From Paramacrobiotus metropolitanus (Eukaryota > Tardigrada > Eutardigrada > Parachela > Macrobiotidae), in contig NW_026570242.1 of the NCBI RefSeq assembly GCF_019649055.1, positions 1,302,001 to 1,366,000 on the forward strand: a stretch of 64,000 nt of DNA. The letters run 5' to 3'. Each line of letters opens with the position of its first letter. Position 1 is the stretch's first letter. The notes below the pieces were generated by a model that worked only from the letters and a program-made list of their open reading frames with translations, was not told the DNA's origin and made no database searches. Shown here one piece after another: positions 11,234 through 22,333 of the stretch. Both the position numbers and the translations under genes were made by a program.

Positions 11234-12900
11234 ATGCGCTGGAAACCGCAAGCGTGTCTGCAGCTCCTGTGGCTCCGACTTTCACGGCGACTATGTCCAC
11301 CGTCAAGCGGGGACTTCCAGCAACAGCGGCCGATTCAAACCGGAGAACCCCGCTTAATGCAGATGAATTTGCGCGGCGGCTGGCTGATCATCGCGATCAG
11401 CAATTTGTTTCATCAGTTTCATGTATTACCAACAGCGCCGAGTTGAAATACAGCGGTTTATTACGTTCTCGTTTTACCCCCAATAGCTCACCTATAGATA
11501 TCCATAAGAGCATCGCACAGAGCACCATCGATCAGTAAGTGGAACTGGGACACACGAAAGGGTCCTTTACAAAGCCTCCGTTCATTCCTTTTACAGTGAC
11601 TGCGCTTAACATGCGCGTGAAAAAGAGCGGCGGTCATCGCATGATGATGGACCTTTCCTGCCCGGCGGCAGACTCCGTGAACATGCGCATTCCCAAAGAC
11701 GATCCCCCGTTACGATTCTACAACGTCGACGATGCTGTACGGTTGCTCTTGTAATTCCCAGTCTGTGCTGTGATAGCCAAGCTGGACGTGCAGTCAGCGT
11801 TCCGTCTAGTGCCGGTTAGAGAAAGTCAGCACCATTTGCTCGGATACAAAATGTGCTGAAAATACTACTTTGACGTAGTACTGCCTTTTGGGTGCAGGTC
11901 TGCCCCAGCATATTTTCTGCAAATTTTCTGACGCAGTTTTGTGAATATTTAAGCGCGAAACCGGCCAGGCTGCATTTTTTTATACTTGGATGACTTTCAT
12001 CATCGCTCAAGACGCGAGCGAGTGCGCGGATTTAATTCGTATACTGTACTGCTACCCTGCACTTGTCCATTTATTTTGCAGTGCAGGCGCACGTACGTTG
12101 TATGAGCCCATTCACGATTCACATACACGGCCTGCAACTGCGTGCAGAGAGCAGGCAGCTGACTGAACGTGAGCGGCTTTAGCTCTCACTCGACTACAGT
12201 GCAGTAGGCTCAAACCGTACAAAAGTCTGGACAAGTGCAGGGTAGCAGTACAGTATTCACAGATTTATGCGCTGACCTCGGTGTATCGCTATACGAACAA
12301 ACTAGAAGGACCGGCGCCGGCCATCATTTTTCTCGGGATCCGCATCGATTTTGTTTCCGAAACTCTTTCCTTGCCAGCTGACAGTTTGAGCGACATAATG
12401 TCACTCATGACCACCTGGGAGTCGACTCTGTGCCCGCTCCATGACCTGTAAAGCCTAATCGGCACGTTGCAGTTTGCATGCCGATGCGTGCCGGCGGCAA
12501 GGCTGTTCCTGTGAAGAATGATCCGGCTCATCAGTGGTAGCGACAAACGGCCGCTTGCTCAGATACACCTAAACGCTGGATGCCATTTTGATTTTCAGTG
12601 GTGGAAGAAGTTTCTGCCTCTATGGAACGGCACGAGCAAGTTCCTCCAGCCAACATGGTCGCATCCGAATATTTACGGACGCATCAGCCCTTGGCGGTAT
12701 CTGTGGTTCCTGTGACAGTGAGCGGTTTCAGTCTCGTTGCGTGGGTCATCGAAAGGAAGCCCAGCATCGAATACCTGTAAATGATGGCCATCCTATCTGC
12801 ACTGCATATCTGGACTCAGAAGCTACACCGCATGCAAGTACTGCTGCTTTGTGACAATCTAGGGGCCTCCCAAGCGTGGAAGAAGCTGGGTTCACAGCAT
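11234..12900 (+). pseudogene. DIRS-like reverse transcriptase and RNase H, broken
   Basis: In order across several frames: a pre-RT segment IDIHKSIAQSTIDQ (about 11500), VKKSGGHRMMMDLSCP (about 11610), AKLDVQSAFRLVPVRESQ (about 11780), VLPFGCRSAPAYF (about 11880) and LYLDDF, the RT catalytic box (about 11975). RNase H-like FTDASALGG lies at about 12670, and a LLLCDNLGASQAW block at about 12850. Stops fall after VDDAVRLLL (11754), within the fingers/palm (LGYKMC stop) and between the RNase H blocks. The motif order and LPFG..SAP wording are those of DIRS-group RTs. It is clearly inactive as read. Confidence 0.65.
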
Positions 12901-13578
12901 AGCAGAGTGGCTGTCTCTAACGATTTGTGGTATACTTGTCATGTATAGCTGCCGCCGTATCGCACGGAACCCTGCGCGCTGGCTACCCAGCTGTTGGTGC
13001 TGCTTACTGCTTACAGCACTCTCCGTTCTGTGTCTGAATTCTTAATCTGATTTAATGCCCGAGTACGATTAATACTGCTGGACAGCCTTCCATCGTAAGT
13101 CAGCAATTATTTTTAACATTATGTTAGTTTAGCAAAGTATGAGTTGGAATGAATTGTGTTGGTCGCATAACCTCATTTTTCATTTTCGGTCTGTATTTTT
13201 GAAAAAAAACTGTATACTCGTACCGTTTGGCGGGTTCCCGCTGATCTGGTACCCAGAACGCCAGAAGTGTTTTGAACCGTCTTCATTTCTTTTAGCTAAA
13301 AAAATACTGCATAGCAATACCTAAGCGCACCTTGTTTTGGTGGTCTTCAATAAGTTATATGGCATTATTTATGCTTTAAAATTGTGGTGATAAAATCTGG
13401 AAGCATAATGTCAGCACCCATCATGTCAGTCTCTGTGTCATGACTGTTGTGCGCATGCGGTCGAGTTTAGCCCGTACATACATTCATGCAAAACGTGTAA
13501 ACGGGCGCGGTTTTGCGTTCGATGTCTGTATGTCAAGGGTGAAAAACGGTGTAAGTCCGCGTTTGAACTCTGCGCATA

Positions 13579-13950
13579 TTATATAATACTGATATCGCTG
13601 ATTAGCAAGGTGCTCCGCTCGTCAAACTGACTGGGTGAGGGAGAAACCAACTCGCCTACTCGAAGCGCAGCAAAATACAGAACTGTGAAAGTGCTCCAGA
13701 CGAGACGTTTTTTGTAGTCGGTTACTGCGGCCGATCTGACGCTATCTTTCAGCTGCCGCTTGATGTCCAGAGTGATACGGAGACGGCAATCCGGCACTGT
13801 GGGGCGAATGGGCTTGCAGCCATCGATGGCTCTTCTGTTCACTGCCGGCGACACAGTGGGATTCGGAGATTAGCCTCAGCGTGCACATTGCCGATTTCTG
13901 CAAAGTAAACTCTGACTGTAGCAGGTGATATTTGCTAGAGAAAGAGGTGT
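13579..13950 (-). pseudogene. DIRS-type tyrosine recombinase fragment, opposite strand to RT
   Basis: A minus-strand frame of 91 residues at 13579-13854 contains RITLDIKRQLK, then RLVWSTFTVLYFAALRVGEL and LLISDISI. This is the N-terminal part of the catalytic domain of DIRS-group tyrosine recombinases, including the first catalytic Arg in ALRVGEL. Upstream minus-strand pieces to about 14060 appear to be the N-terminal domain in shifted frames. The H-x-x-R and Tyr motifs are not seen. The enzyme would integrate circular cDNA. Its inversion relative to the RT recalls kangaroo-like elements, but a rearrangement or separate insertion is possible. Confidence 0.6.
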
Positions 13951-14814
13951 CCTACAAACCGTAGCACGGTTGTTTCTGCTGCCGGGAGAAACAAGGCGCG
14001 TCACTGCAGAACTGTTCGAATCGTGACCAACCGGCGCCGTATGTTGTTCTTGTCGAAGAAGCAAGATGGTGATATTGTAGGCGCGCTACCGCTACGTCTA
14101 ATCTGTCGGGAGGTCGAACGTGGTTTCCAGCTCCGTCCAGATGTCCGGAATAGCTTCCGGAGAGTTTTTTGCGAATGGTGCCAACTTGCGGAAGCGTGTT
14201 ACCTGAAAGCGTGACAATGCGTCAGCAATTCCATAATATCGCATTTATTAATAGCACTATTTTCACAGTGGAACTGGCAAGGCTGATAGCGCTGACATGC
14301 GCCGCATTACGGAATCAATTATGTAATACGCTGGTCAGCTGCAATAGGATATCAAAACCAAATTGGACAATATGATCAGGCAACAAGTAATCAGTAAACA
14401 CGGGCGCACGTGGTCAAACGCTGACATTTTGCAGTCTAATCTGGAATCCCAGAACGCAGGCTTCCCTGCTGCATAAACCCGATACAGAAAAAAAAACTTT
14501 CTATTTTCCACAGTAATGATTTAGGCCAGTAAGTTTGAAAAATTAACTTAGAAAAAGAAGGAACCCGTTGTTTTACTCAGAATCTACTGCCATGATTGCT
14601 TATGCTAAGATAAAGTATGGGAAACAATCACGTGGTTTCGAATTTTGCCATTGGCGGTGGGCAGCCTCGATCTAACTCATAATGCTGACGCACCAATCAA
14701 GATCGCAAAAACGCGAAGTTTGTAAGTAGCTGGGCGTCGCTTAGACCCGTTACAAGGTACGCCTCTCTTCGTAACGGGTTTCGTCGACGCCCACCGACAG
14801 ACATCGAGCGAAAA

Positions 14815-14869
14815 GCGACTTACATCGAAGCCCAGCCAATTAGAACTTGGTCGCTTCGATGTAAGTCGC
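14815..14869. repeat. 16-bp perfect inverted repeat
   Basis: GCGACTTACATCGAAG at 14815-14830 pairs with its exact complement at 14854-14869, with a 23-nt loop. Related GTAAGTCCGCG words lie at 13551 and 14881. It could be a terminus or internal structure of the neighbouring DIRS-like element. Confidence 0.75.
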
Positions 14870-14909
14870 AGATGCTCGATGTAAGTCCGCGTTTTGACTT
14901 GGCGCATCC

Positions 14910-16014
14910 TTTCTATTCCCGGTTTTCTCGCGTGACAAAGTGTTTCACCTGGCGAACCGATCAATAACAGTTATGCCGGGTCGAACCCATGTTGCCTCAC
15001 CAAATCATCAATGGTACAGAACATCTGTCGGCCACCAGCAATGCGCTGGCTGATTTGTCATCGCTCATCGCAAAGCTTACGCATTTTGAACATCCTTTGC
15101 CGGCGGATGCTTGGAAGATTGGGTGTGCAAAGTTGTTACTGGAATGTCGGTCATTTCCTTCCTGGCGATCTTGTCGGTACGATTGTATTGGCATGGCAGT
15201 ACTGTTAATCGTTGTCATTTTGTTCCGCTTGCTTGTGAAACTTTCGGCAGACGGTGCAGCACATCTGCTAACTTGTTGAAGGATACCGGCAAGAAGCGAA
15301 AGTCGCTCCTCATGTTTTCTTTTTCAGCGTCTAAACCTTGAGATTTAACGTGGGAATGCCCAGTGCTCTGGGAACTGTGCCTTCCCATGTAAACTCGAAG
15401 GGATTTTTCATTTACATTAGATGTTGTTTATGCAGGAGTTGCCATTTGTAAATATATACTGTAGCTGAATGAAGTTATGATACCGATAAGAGTGATCCTG
15501 CGCTGCATTTTGTAAATTTTTCAGAGAAATTCACGGCTGTCATGATCACTTCTTTGGTTACTAATGCTGTTTTGGTTATACAAGAGAACAGTAACTGACT
15601 ATTCTTGTTTTCCAGTAAAATGACGGCCTGTAACAATTAAGACGATGGCCTGAAAAATGGCAATGGGCTGTAAATGATGGACACCGGGTAATTTACAACG
15701 CCTGCGAAAAGATGTTCAAGGCGTTACGACCAGTTTATGGCTGACATGCGCAACTGAGCAACACACGATAGCGTTCATCATGGTTATTCGTTGGAAAGCG
15801 ACAAATGTGATCGTCAAAATTATGGCGGCGGAATAGGTCTTGCTTATTGGGCTACGGTCTACGGTTCGACCCTGACCGAAAATTTAATTCTTTTATTCGA
15901 CTGCATGCATAATGTTACAGAAATATCACAAGCAGAGCGCAAATAGCACTTAGTGCCAGACACTACTGTAGAACTGCATTAATTCCGTACCGTGTCGACT
16001 CAAGTACACTGAAA
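14910..16014. other. No gene recognised
   Basis: Only short open frames without family features or splice support. It includes the 3' flank of the kinase gene, which is read on the minus strand and ends at 16015. Confidence 0.4.
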
Positions 16015-17877
16015 TCATGCCCTGGACTGCTCGTTCTTTTGTTCCTCCAGTAACACTTCACGATATTGCCGTCTTAACCATTTGTGGCGTAACGCATCGC
16101 TGATGGAGTGACGATCTTTCGGGTTCGGTTCCATCATTCCTTCAAGGAATTCTTTTAGCGGTTCGGATATTTGTGCATCTTGCGGGTACCGCCATTTCTT
16201 TGCCATTTGCCTGCGTACCATCTTCGCTTGATCAGAATCATCAAACGGCATGAAAAAGCAAGCCATGATAAAGATGATCACCCCGGTTGACCACATGTCG
16301 TACTTTTTAGGATCGTAACTCTTGCGCGACAAAACCTCCGGCGCAGCGTAAGCGACAGACCCGCAGAACGTACTAGACGCAACCGGGTGCTGCCCGGACA
16401 CCGCGGTTCCTTTTGGCGATCGTTGTGTTGACGTGGTGCTAGTTGTTCCGGAGCTGGACACAGCGGGAGCTTTATCGTTAAGTCTCGCAATTTCGTTTGA
16501 AAGAGCAGCTTTCTCAGATGCCCGTCGCGAGCGGGTAGGCGCTTTAAGGCAGCTTAGGGTGCCAACTTCGCTGCGCATAAATTCACGTATTTCCCGTATT
16601 TCATTCTGATCCATTTCGCTAGAATCTGCGAGGGGCAGTACACTTCGGGCAAAACCAAAGTCACCTAGTTTCAGCTTCGAGCTCGAATCAATGAGAATGT
16701 TTTCGCACTTAAGATCACGGTGAGCAATTTGTTGTTCCTCATGGAGATATCGAATTCCCATAAGAATTTGCAGACTCTTTTCGCGCGTTTCCTCTTCTTC
16801 CAGTGCGCGTCCTCGACGCTGGAGGTACCGCAAAAGGTCACCATTTTCGCAGTGCTGAAATTGTTTTGTAATTTTGTAGTTGTTTTTTTTGGCATTTACG
16901 TAAACGGCATCTTACATTATTCTCACTGAATACAAGACCACAACAACACCCCTGTATACGTACTTCGCTTGGTCCATTATTTTAATCAGTACCACTTTAG
17001 GGATCAATATATTAATCACTTTTACTGCAAAGATGCAGTGCTGGTCTTACTGCATAGATTGCATCCCTGATAAGCTGCACAGGCTGCATAGACTAAATGG
17101 AAATGCATAGACTGCATTTGAGTCAGCCGTGGTTGTTCATGTAGCCGCCCGCCACAGAGGCTGTCAATTCAGTAAAGTGATTAATATATTGATCCCTAAA
17201 GCGGTACTGATTAAAATAATGGGCAAAGCGAAGTATGGTAAATGCTAATTTTTTATCAATAATAACGGTGCGCGTATGAAAATAAGTAGCTAACGCCAAT
17301 ACTATACCGTAACGAATACGTACGTCCATGACTATGTAGAATAAATTGTGCGTTTTAAATATTCCGTGCACACATGTCACCCGCTCACTGTTGAATTTGC
17401 GGATTAACTAAAAAGAAGCCGTCCAAATATTGATTAGCTATACATTATAGGCGTACTTAGGAGTACCTTCAACTCACGCGGCAAAAAACGATCGACGAAA
17501 TTGCCCATATTTTTTTTCTCATTGATGATTTTGCATGCATACGTTTTCCCATCCTCCAGGTGTTTTGCAACGCATACAGAGGCATATGAACCTTCACCCA
17601 GTAAACGAGTAGGGTCAACTTGAAAAGGGCCAATTATTATGGTAGACTCAGGGGAAGACGCTTCTTCTTTTGTATCGGGCTGCTTTTTGATTTCTGTATC
17701 TGTAGTCTCTCTGATTTTCTGGTCAACATCTTCGGCTTTAGTGCCATCCCAAGCCGCCGCAGGATGTGAATCGGAAGTTTTGTGCGCGCGCTCTCTTTTG
17801 CCTTGCGCCGCACTACTTTGGCGTCTGCGAGATTTGGGTTCCGGGTCCACCATGGCTGTTGCACCATTTTTATCCAT
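16015..17877 (-). CDS. TSSK-like testis-specific serine/threonine kinase
   Basis: Minus-strand exons 17877-17467, 17407-17324 and 16854-16015 splice in frame to 444 residues. An N-terminal basic and acidic extension (about 85 residues) precedes the kinase domain. Motifs: P-loop GEGSYASVCVAKH, ACKII lysine, HRDLKCENIL catalytic loop (Cys instead of Pro, typical of TSSK), DFGFA, then GSVAYAAPEVL and DMWSTGVIIFIM. Between DFG and the APE segment lies a Ser/Thr-rich insertion of roughly 80 residues, unusually long for an activation segment. TSSK kinases act in post-meiotic spermatids. Exon 2 (RKFNSERVTCVHGIF then FYIVMD) restores the family spacing exactly. All catalytic residues are present and no frameshift is seen. 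Intron 2 contains a large foldback repeat. Which TSSK subtype it is cannot be told. Confidence 0.87.
16961..17235. mobile_element. Foldback element in TSSK-like intron 2
   Basis: Inverted arms of about 73 nt: left begins TACTTCGCTTGGTCCATTAT (16961) and runs to about 17033; right (about 17160-17235) is the near-perfect complement, ending AAGCGAAGTA. Only a few mismatches are visible. The ~125-nt centre repeats GCATAGACTGCAT-like words. Termini TA...TA fit a mariner-like MITE but do not prove it. Confidence 0.75.
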
Positions 17878-18210
17878 GCCAGTAAATATTCGAGTATAAG
17901 TTTAATGAGCTGGAATCCGTGTGCGTAGTCGATTTACACCAAGATAACACTATTACAATCACATCATTAAATATTTCAAAAGTTTTGTAATAATTCCCGA
18001 CTTTCGCACCAGAATACGTCATAAAGCAAAACAGTTTAATGAGACCCACAAAGACGTTATATCCCAAAATTTACATGCTTACATACGTACATACCAACAT
18101 TGTGGGAGCTTTCTCAAATACAGTATTGCTAAGCGAATTCATATTTGGCAGTATCGTTTCAGTTGAAAGCGTAAACGTTTTGCGTACTGTACTTAGGTAT
18201 TTTTCGAAAC

Positions 18211-18243
18211 TATGACAATACCAAAATTTTTGGTATTGTCATA
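18211..18243. repeat. 33-nt perfect palindrome
   Basis: TATGACAATACCAAAA followed by one T and its exact complement. It would form a 16-bp cruciform or hairpin. It lies just upstream of an ACAAGA hairpin repeat. Confidence 0.85.
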
Positions 18244-18249
18244 TGTACT

Positions 18250-18288
18250 ACAAGAGTCATCTTCGGCTTCGCCTCAGATGCTCTTGTG
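18250..18288 (+). repeat. ACAAGAAAC hairpin repeat, copy 3
   Basis: ACAAGAGTCATCTTCGG, then CTTCGCCTCAGATG, then CTCTTGTGGT. The core TCGGCTTCGCCTC is preserved. The outer arms differ from other copies (ACAAGAG rather than ACAAGAAAC), yet the 3' arm has the matching CTCTTGT, a compensatory change. Confidence 0.7.
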
Positions 18289-18632
18289 GTCTACAGTCGA
18301 TTCCCTAAAAAATAGTTTTTGTATGATCGGAAGTTTGAATATTTGATGTATCTTTATATTCATACAATCTTACCGTCCGAAACGTAATTAATTTTGTTTT
18401 TTATGGATTCGTCAACGCGTGGTCTGATTAAGTCGAGCTTGGTCTTAAAACAATTCATATTTTTCGTAGGGAATCATCCTGAATTTTGATTTTTTTAAAA
18501 CGTTCTGCTTAGAAAATTTTTCAAATGGTTCTTAAGTATAAGAAAACGTAAGGAGTACTTAAGATACTTAAGCATTCATAAGTAAAGATTACGTAAGTAC
18601 TGTACTGTAACCATGGATATTTATTTATTAGT

Positions 18633-18810
18633 TATATGAATACTAAACATCTCTTGCAGGTGTTCGGCCTCTCCTCGTTGTCCCGAGTGATCTCAGTTCC
18701 TACTGAACCAATTTTCTTGCTTTAAAACATTCTGGAATCTATTCAGGGCGGTGGGTGTTGTGCAGCTAATGACCTTTTGTTTTTGTGAAATTCCTAAGGA
18801 CAGCGGTCAC
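18633..18810 (+). repeat. Segmental duplicate of 19786-19803 + 20336-20520
   Basis: The TTATATGAATACTAAACATC context, TTCGGCCTCTC, GTAATCTCAG-like, CCAATTTTC and GGTCACTC...AAAGCTTGT blocks occur in the same order at 20336-20520, about 70-75% similar by eye. This copy is uninterrupted where the other carries a 532-bp hAT-type insertion. Confidence 0.65.
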
Positions 18811-18912
18811 TCAAAAGCTTGTTACCATGGATGCCATAGGGCTAATATGAGCTGGTCTGTTACCACGGGCATGTTATACATCATGCATGTTATAAGTACA
18901 GTACTGCACTTG

Positions 18913-18951
18913 CACAAGAAACAACTTTGGCTTCGCCTCTGCGTTTTTTGT
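18913..18951 (+). repeat. ACAAGAAAC hairpin repeat, copy 4
   Basis: ACAAGAAACAACTTTGGC, then TTCGCCTCTGCG, then TTTTTTGTG. The core is GGCTTCGCCTC and the 3' arm is slightly degraded. Confidence 0.65.
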
Positions 18952-19803
18952 GATTAACTGACGGAAAACCTGCATTAATAATTATATTTCAGTCAGTTCA
19001 TAATTTGATATAGTTACCTTTTAGATTTTGATGAGATCTGAAATAAGTCAAAAAGCACACCACCCTTTTCTTGTATTTCACTTTGTCACTGTCGCACCTT
19101 GGGGCCCAGTGCCCTGAGCTGTACCAACAGTTCGGTAAATCTCTCACCTACAGCAACCCAGCTCACTTAATACTACAACCTACCAAAAATCCTAACTCAC
19201 ATATTTACAGTACGCAGTACCTAGTCGTAAGCCAATATTCATCCGTGCTCAGCTTGTTAACTACATCCGTAACCACGTATACACGATTGATAATGTCGCT
19301 AATGTTTGGGCGAACGGCTGAACCGATTTCGACGCGGCCAAGTGCGCTAGATTCGTCTCAACGGCGCGAATGTTCTTACGTTATTGCGCCATCGATACGC
19401 CCCAACGGGAAGCAGAACCCCAAAACAAACTGTTGCCATGGGCCCCCGTAGGCTAACATAAGCTAATGCGGAATGACAGAGACAGACCGCGCCCTTCGGC
19501 ATCGCTTCGCTAATAATTCATGGAAAACTGTGAAAAACGCTACAAAATAAAGGTTTCTTATATTTCTTCGGAGTCTTAAGTTTTCTTAGGTTTCTTAGTC
19601 TTCTTAGACTTCTTAAATTTTCTCAGAATTATTCTCACATTCTTAGTTTTCTTGGGTTTCTTAGGGTTTGTTAGGTTACTTGTTTTGCTCAAATTATATT
19701 TCCAGTTTTCTTGAGCGGCTGAAATCAACCTTCGTCGAACTAGTGCACGACACAAAATTTGGTGCGGATGTAGATACCGTAAACTGGTTATATGAATACT
19801 AAT

Positions 19804-20335
19804 CAGAGGTTGCCCATCTCCATTTTATTATGGGAATGGATCCCATTTTTTCCCCATTTACCATTTTTCCATACTAAAATGGTATGGATGGGAAACTGTA
19901 TTTATGGATGGAGATGGATGGGAAAAACGAAGAAATGGGCGGAAATGGGAAATTAAGAAAGTAGGATAAAAATGACGAATTAATACATTTCTAGTTGGCA
20001 AAATTCACAAAAACCCCCGACACCTTCGCGCTTCGCGCGAAGATTTACGAAGGTCGTAATATTTTACACGTTAGGATCGAGAAAATTTTGGCAAAAACAG
20101 CGCTGAATTCTCGCTTTCCATGAATAGCTCATTGCCAACGAGGTATTCCGTAAGCCGGCGTCAAGCAAGTTTTTGGTTGTGCGCTAGAATTTCATTTTTA
20201 AAAAATGGGGCGCTGAAATGGGGACGGAAGAAAATGGGTCTGATCCAAAAATTATGGAACGGAGATGGGTGGGAAAAATTGGAAGAAAATGGGGTATGGA
20301 TGGGATATGGAAAAAGGAGAAATGGGCAACCTCTG
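19804..20335. mobile_element. Non-autonomous hAT-type element, 532 bp
   Basis: Terminal inverted repeat CAGAGGTTGCCCAT at 19804 and ATGGGCAACCTCTG ending at 20335. Identical 8-bp target duplications ATACTAAT lie at 19796-19803 and 20336-20343. The interior is rich in ATGGGA/GGATGGG-type words near both ends. No transposase is encoded. The paralogous segment at 18633-18810 shows the same site without the insertion, which confirms the boundaries. Confidence 0.92.
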
Positions 20336-20343
20336 ATACTAAT

Positions 20344-22330
20344 CATCTGTGCCAGGATTTCGGCCTCTCTTACTCGGCGCCGGTAATCTCAGCTTCCACA
20401 AACCCAATTTTCCTCCTTTAAAATGCGTTAGAAACCTCTCGATCACGCGGGTGTTCTAAGACCAATTACTGCCTGCTGTCTGCAGAACCTCCACACCAGT
20501 GGTCACTCTAAAGCTTGTAAATACGTATGTGAGTAAGACTGTGAAAGAATTAGCCGAATAAAACGATCGCAAAGTAAAAGAGCAAAAGAGCAAACAAGTA
20601 AAAGTAAAAAGTAAAAGCAAGGAAAAGAATCGTAGAGCGTCAGATATTTGAATCCGTCCAAGAGGGTAGTGCCGAGCGCGGAGCGCGAGGCATACCTTGT
20701 ATATATAAAAAGTAATGCTTAATATATTGTCCAAGATTTATTTATTAGAAGTTTAGAACGCAGTATAACGAGGCGAGGAAAAATTTAAAAGAATCTTATT
20801 ATTTCCGTCTATTTTTTAACATCATGGTTTTTGTGTGCGTTTCTTTTTAGAAGATTGCGTAGCGTCGAGCATTACATTACGTGCTAGGACAGCCCCGAAC
20901 ATATAGTACGAGATATTATTTGAACGTATATTATTTGATTTACTGCACTTCGCGGTCTGAAATACAGGCCGCAAAGTTTCGACCAGACAAAGCTTTGTCA
21001 TTTTTAACAACTGTAACGTCACTGTCGAAATTCCATGGAAGGATTGCCTGCTCCAGAAAGATGACAATAGTAAAAATAATAATACTAGAACGCTATGCGA
21101 TGCCGCACTGTCTCCCGTTCATATGCAATAGCAGGTCCTGTAATTTCCGTCCATTGGTATGGACTACGGGTTGAATAGTTCTGAATTTCGATCGCTTCAG
21201 AATAAATATTTCATTCTGAAACGAGAAAATGCATTTGACACAATTCGTTGACACAGATTGTTGACGGTTCTGGTCTCATCTGGTCTACGTTGTACGGTTC
21301 CCGTTTCTTGTGTAGGTTTGGTCAGTGGAAAGTGTGACCCTTTGTGTGATTCTGTGCACTTGGCACCTCAAGTACTGATTGTGAGCAGTGAGCAGGGGTA
21401 TCGGTTCCGTTGTCACATAGTCTTAATTTCTGGGAATAGTTCACACCAGTTCCCGTAATTTGCGTTCATTCAGCTGACCTGATCAGTAGTCTCGTACTGC
21501 ACACACACAATGGGCAAACATTCCAGGGGTGTTTTTGGTGGGCGTGCTTCGTGGTCATACACTCACTTGTCCCTTGTCAGCAATTTTGCGCATATGCACC
21601 GAGAGTTTTTGATTACAGTAATTTGATCAGACAGTCGCAGTTTTCCACTCGCTTCCATCGAGCAGACGATGCGTTTTCGTCTTCTGCTCATGTACGTCTT
21701 CTGCTCATGTACGTTCTGCTCACGTTAAATTTTAAAATATGCCAAAACTTTTAAAATGCTTGAAAGAATTGAGGGGTACAAAAGTCTCATTATAGATCCA
21801 ATCCAAACGATCCGATCGATCTTTTCCAAATTTTGCAAGCAAACGTATAATTAACTATGAGTAGCAGGTAGTACGTAAATGTAGGTCGTTTTCACCGAAT
21901 TGGAACGATTTCCACTATTTTGCTTTCAAAATATACCTTTGCAAATTTATACGATTTAAAATTTACGATGTAATTATGCATAAGAACGCGCGAAAGCAAA
22001 AGTTCCCATGCGGTACCCTGCCGATAATAACTTGTTCCGCTTACAAACAGAAATTCTCGGGGATAGTCGCGAGAATTACTTTATGTGGCGTTAATAAAAA
22101 TCTAAGCGCGTGAACTTCTGCTGTTTCCGCTTGTTTCAGCCCACCGGAAGTGCGTCATCGTCACGTGCAGCGTTCGGTCGGTAGAGGGCGCTGTAGCTGT
22201 CACGTTCATGCGGAGACATGCTTGCAGATTGTCAAAACTCCAAACCAGCTCCAACCAGCCGTTGATGTTGAACGCTGCGTATTGCGCAGAAGGCCAGAAC
22301 TGATCGGTACTAGTTATAAAACTTTAAGAA
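20344..22330. other. No gene recognised
   Basis: Duplicate segment to about 20520 (see the 18633 entry), then AT-rich sequence with no splice-supported exon, RNA gene or tandem repeat I can identify. Confidence 0.4.
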
Positions 22331-22333
22331 TTC

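Larger units (their letters stand above)
10381..13950. mobile_element. Decayed DIRS-like tyrosine-recombinase retroelement
   Basis: A gag-like segment (about 10381-11150), RT (about 11400-12000) and RNase H (about 12600-12900) follow in order on the plus strand. A tyrosine recombinase fragment (about 13579-13950) lies on the minus strand downstream. The RT is the DIRS type, and no DDE integrase is seen. Several stops and frame changes interrupt it. GTAAGTCCGCGTTTGAACT at about 13551 is echoed near 14881, but I could not assign termini, so the limits are approximate. Confidence 0.7.
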
